DNA of 16,528 bases from Acidobacteriaceae bacterium (GTDB taxonomy: Bacteria; Acidobacteriota; Terriglobia; Terriglobales; Acidobacteriaceae). Positions 15,085-16,528 of the stretch are shown in pieces (positions within the stretch are counted from its first letter, which is position 1; each line of letters begins with the position of its first letter). Where the stretch lies: contig PLKU01000288.1 in NCBI GenBank assembly GCA_003140705.1, positions 3,733 through 20,260 on the forward strand, written 5' to 3'. The notes below the pieces were generated by a model that searched no databases, was not told the origin of the DNA, and saw only the letters and a list, made by a program, of their open reading frames with translations. Made by a program: the position numbers and the translations under genes.

Positions 15085-15135
15085 GAGCAAGCGCATCCTG
15101 CGCAAAGCCACCAAAAAATGGCAGGAAAATAACTC

Positions 15136-15164
15136 TTGACTTCTTTAACTCTATAAAATAGAGT
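15136..15164 (+). promoter_or_regulatory. Sigma-70-type promoter for the ABC transporter genes
   Basis: TTGACT (15136-15141, 5 of 6 to the -35 consensus) is followed after 17 bp by TAGAGT (15159-15164, 4 of 6 to the -10 consensus). The AT-rich spacer stands out from the GC-rich surroundings. The ABC ATPase start is about 98 bp downstream, leaving an approximately 90-nt leader. Confidence 0.6.
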
Positions 15165-15165
15165 T
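15147..15165. promoter_or_regulatory. Palindromic operator candidate overlapping the promoter
   Basis: AACTCTATAAAATAGAGTT is a perfect inverted repeat with 8-bp arms and a 3-nt centre. It covers most of the spacer and the whole -10 box, so a dimeric repressor bound there would block RNA polymerase. The candidate regulator is not in the window. A PadR-type repressor is plausible because these often control such exporters, but this is inference. Confidence 0.6.
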
Positions 15166-15261
15166 CTCTGTGTTCGTGGTTCGCGTAGTTAAGCTGGCTC
15201 GGCAACGCACCGCAAGAATCAACTTCCCGCGACAATTCGGGAGAAAGGCAACGGAGCACGC

Positions 15262-16221
15262 ATGAACGCTAACCTCTCGTCAGACCGTCCCGCACCGGTA
15301 GCTGTGTTGCCGCTCGAGGTTGATTCACTGGTCAAGCATTTTGGTCAAGTGATCGGTGTCGATGGCATTTCCCTGAAGCTCCAGAGCGGCGAATGTCTGG
15401 GACTGCTGGGACCAAACGGTGCAGGCAAGAGCACGTTGATTCGCGCTATTGCAGGCCGGGTGATTCCAGATGCCGGACGGATTGAAGTCTTTGGCGCGGC
15501 GGCAGGATCCGCCGCGGCCCGTGCGGCCCTGGGATGGGTTCCGCAGGAGCTGGCCCTTTATCCTCGATTGACCGCCGCAGAGAATCTGCGCGCGTTTGGG
15601 AGCTATTACGGTCTCGCCGGCAAAAAGCTCGAAGATGCAGTTGCATGGAGCCTTGACTGGGCCGCACTGCAGGACCGGGCAAGCGCGCTGACGCGGAATC
15701 TCTCCGGGGGGATGAAGCGGCGGCTCAACATGGCGGCCGGGCTTATTCATCAGCCTCGTTTGGTGCTGATGGATGAGCCAACGGTGGGTGTCGATCCGCA
15801 ATCGCGCAATCGCATTTTCGAGATGATTGAGGCCCTCCGCGCCAAGGGAATGACCATCATCTACACAACACACTACATGGAAGAAGCGGAACGGCTGTGC
15901 GATCGAATCGCAATCGTCGATCACGGCCGGATTATTGCGCTCGATACCAAGGAAGCTCTTGTGCATAGCGCCTTTGCTTCGCGCAGCCAGGTGCTGGCAC
16001 GCCTTGAAGGCCCGGAGGCTCAAGTCACTGCATGGGTGACCGAGCGAGGCGGGCGCCTGGTGGAGGGAACGGCTCAATTCACCATCGAGCATCCGAATGA
16101 AATTGCGAGTCTGCTTGATGGCGCAAACGCAGCCGGCCTTGAACTGGTTGACCTGTCGCTGCGCCGTCCAAACCTTGAGTCAGTGTTTCTGCACCTTACT
16201 GGAAGGGAGTTACGCGATTGA
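15262..16221 (+). CDS. ABC-2 type transporter ATP-binding protein
   Basis: This 319-aa cytoplasmic ATPase powers an exporter. Walker A is GPNGAGKST (lysine 56), the ABC signature is LSGGMKRRLNMA (from residue 147), Walker B is LVLMDEPTVGVDP (Asp171-Glu172) and the switch histidine is H204 in YTTHYMEEAERLCDRIA. The roughly 100 residues after the nucleotide-binding domain form the usual C-terminal extension (ARLEGPEAQVTAWVTERGGR and onward) of the CcmA/DrrA-like export class. GGAG lies 5 nt before the ATG at 15262. The gene ends in TGA overlapping the permease start, so the two are coupled. It follows the promoter and palindrome described above. Substrates of this class include drugs, lipids and polysaccharides; nothing here decides between them. 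Confidence 0.95.
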   Translation: MNANLSSDRPAPVAVLPLEVDSLVKHFGQVIGVDGISLKLQSGECLGLLGPNGAGKSTLIRAIAGRVIPDAGRIEVFGAAAGSAAARAALGWVPQELALYPRLTAAENLRAFGSYYGLAGKKLEDAVAWSLDWAALQDRASALTRNLSGGMKRRLNMAAGLIHQPRLVLMDEPTVGVDPQSRNRIFEMIEALRAKGMTIIYTTHYMEEAERLCDRIAIVDHGRIIALDTKEALVHSAFASRSQVLARLEGPEAQVTAWVTERGGRLVEGTAQFTIEHPNEIASLLDGANAAGLELVDLSLRRPNLESVFLHLTGRELRD

Positions 16222-16528
16222 TCTTCCCTATCGTACGTACCGCCATGGTTGCTCTGCGCCGCGATCGGGTCTCGCTGGTGCTCAGCTTTGTTGTTCCCAT
16301 TGCCTTCTTCTCGATCTTTGCCGTCATCTTTGGTGGCCAACACGACTCGGTATCGAAGATCAAGGTCGTTGTGGTCGATCAGGACCAGAGCCGCGCATCG
16401 CAAAAGCTTGTCCAAGGCCTTGTGAGCGACGGCTCTTTGGTCGTGAATACCAAGCCCGCGCCGACAAAGGATCAACCCGCGCCTTTCAACTACACGGCGG
16501 AGACTGCTGAAGCTGCAGTCAAGGCTGG
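16218..16528 (+). CDS. ABC-2 type transporter permease (partial, 3' end outside window)
   Basis: The frame is open from a TTG at 16218 to the right edge, about 103 codons. The N-terminus MIFPIVRTAMVALRRDRVSL leads into the hydrophobic helix VLSFVVPIAFFSIFAVIFGG and then the periplasmic-side stretch KIKVVVVDQDQSRASQKLV, the pattern of ABC-2 permeases with a large extracytoplasmic loop after the first helix. I prefer the TTG because AAGGGAG lies 8 nt before it and it overlaps the ATPase stop (TTGA). An ATG at 16245 would cut into the conserved start. It should form the membrane channel of the exporter with the preceding ATPase. Only the first helix and part of the loop are visible. Confidence 0.85.
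   Translation, partial: MIFPIVRTAMVALRRDRVSLVLSFVVPIAFFSIFAVIFGGQHDSVSKIKVVVVDQDQSRASQKLVQGLVSDGSLVVNTKPAPTKDQPAPFNYTAETAEAAVKA

Overview
The window looks like a chromosomal segment of an Acidobacteriota genome (Terriglobia/Acidobacteriaceae-like). This is inferred from the moderately high GC, the split glycine decarboxylase genes, an exported TldD/TldE pair, an acidobacterial-style TadE/G-vWA protein and intergenic heptad repeats. No rRNA, tRNA or marker gene confirms it. I see no phage, CRISPR array or defence island.

Layout. (1) 1-3006, minus strand: two overlapping genes for secreted TldD/TldE-type metallopeptidase subunits. The upstream one carries the HExxxH zinc site; the downstream one lacks it and runs off the left edge. 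(2) 3082-4482, plus: a membrane M48/Ste24-like zinc protease. (3) 4516-4788, minus: a 90-aa DUF4242 protein. (4) 4923-8375, plus: gcvH, gcvPA and gcvPB, encoding the lipoyl carrier and both halves of the P-protein of the glycine cleavage system. gcvT is not in the window. The 153-bp gcvH-gcvPA spacer is filled with heptad repeats and hairpins, and gcvPB carries an extra in-frame segment that also looks heptad-derived. (5) 8467-9852, plus: dnaB, the replicative helicase. (6) 9853-10987: about 1.1 kb without a recognisable gene. (7) 10988-12338, plus: a TadE/G-like von Willebrand factor A gene broken by an in-frame TAG and a frameshift, followed by a hairpin and a small IS4-family transposase remnant. 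(8) 12596-13465, minus: a CruF-like carotenoid biosynthesis membrane protein. (9) 13611-13840, plus: a frameshifted fragment resembling sigma-70 region 4. (10) 13987-15084, plus: a secreted HSL-type alpha/beta hydrolase. (11) 15262-16528, plus: an ABC-2 type exporter (ATPase and the start of its permease) behind a promoter overlapped by an 8-bp-arm palindrome.

How it works together. The clear functional units are the TldD/TldE pair (presumably one heterodimeric protease), the gcv genes (glycine decarboxylation, with a T-protein encoded elsewhere) and the ABC exporter. The stretch from about 9.85 to 13.85 kb is a decay zone holding a non-coding gap, a dead vWA gene, a transposase scrap and a broken HTH fragment around one intact carotenoid gene.

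I did not find a convincing undescribed multi-gene system. The most distinctive signals are the heptad repeats in and around the gcv genes and the palindromic operator in front of the ABC exporter.
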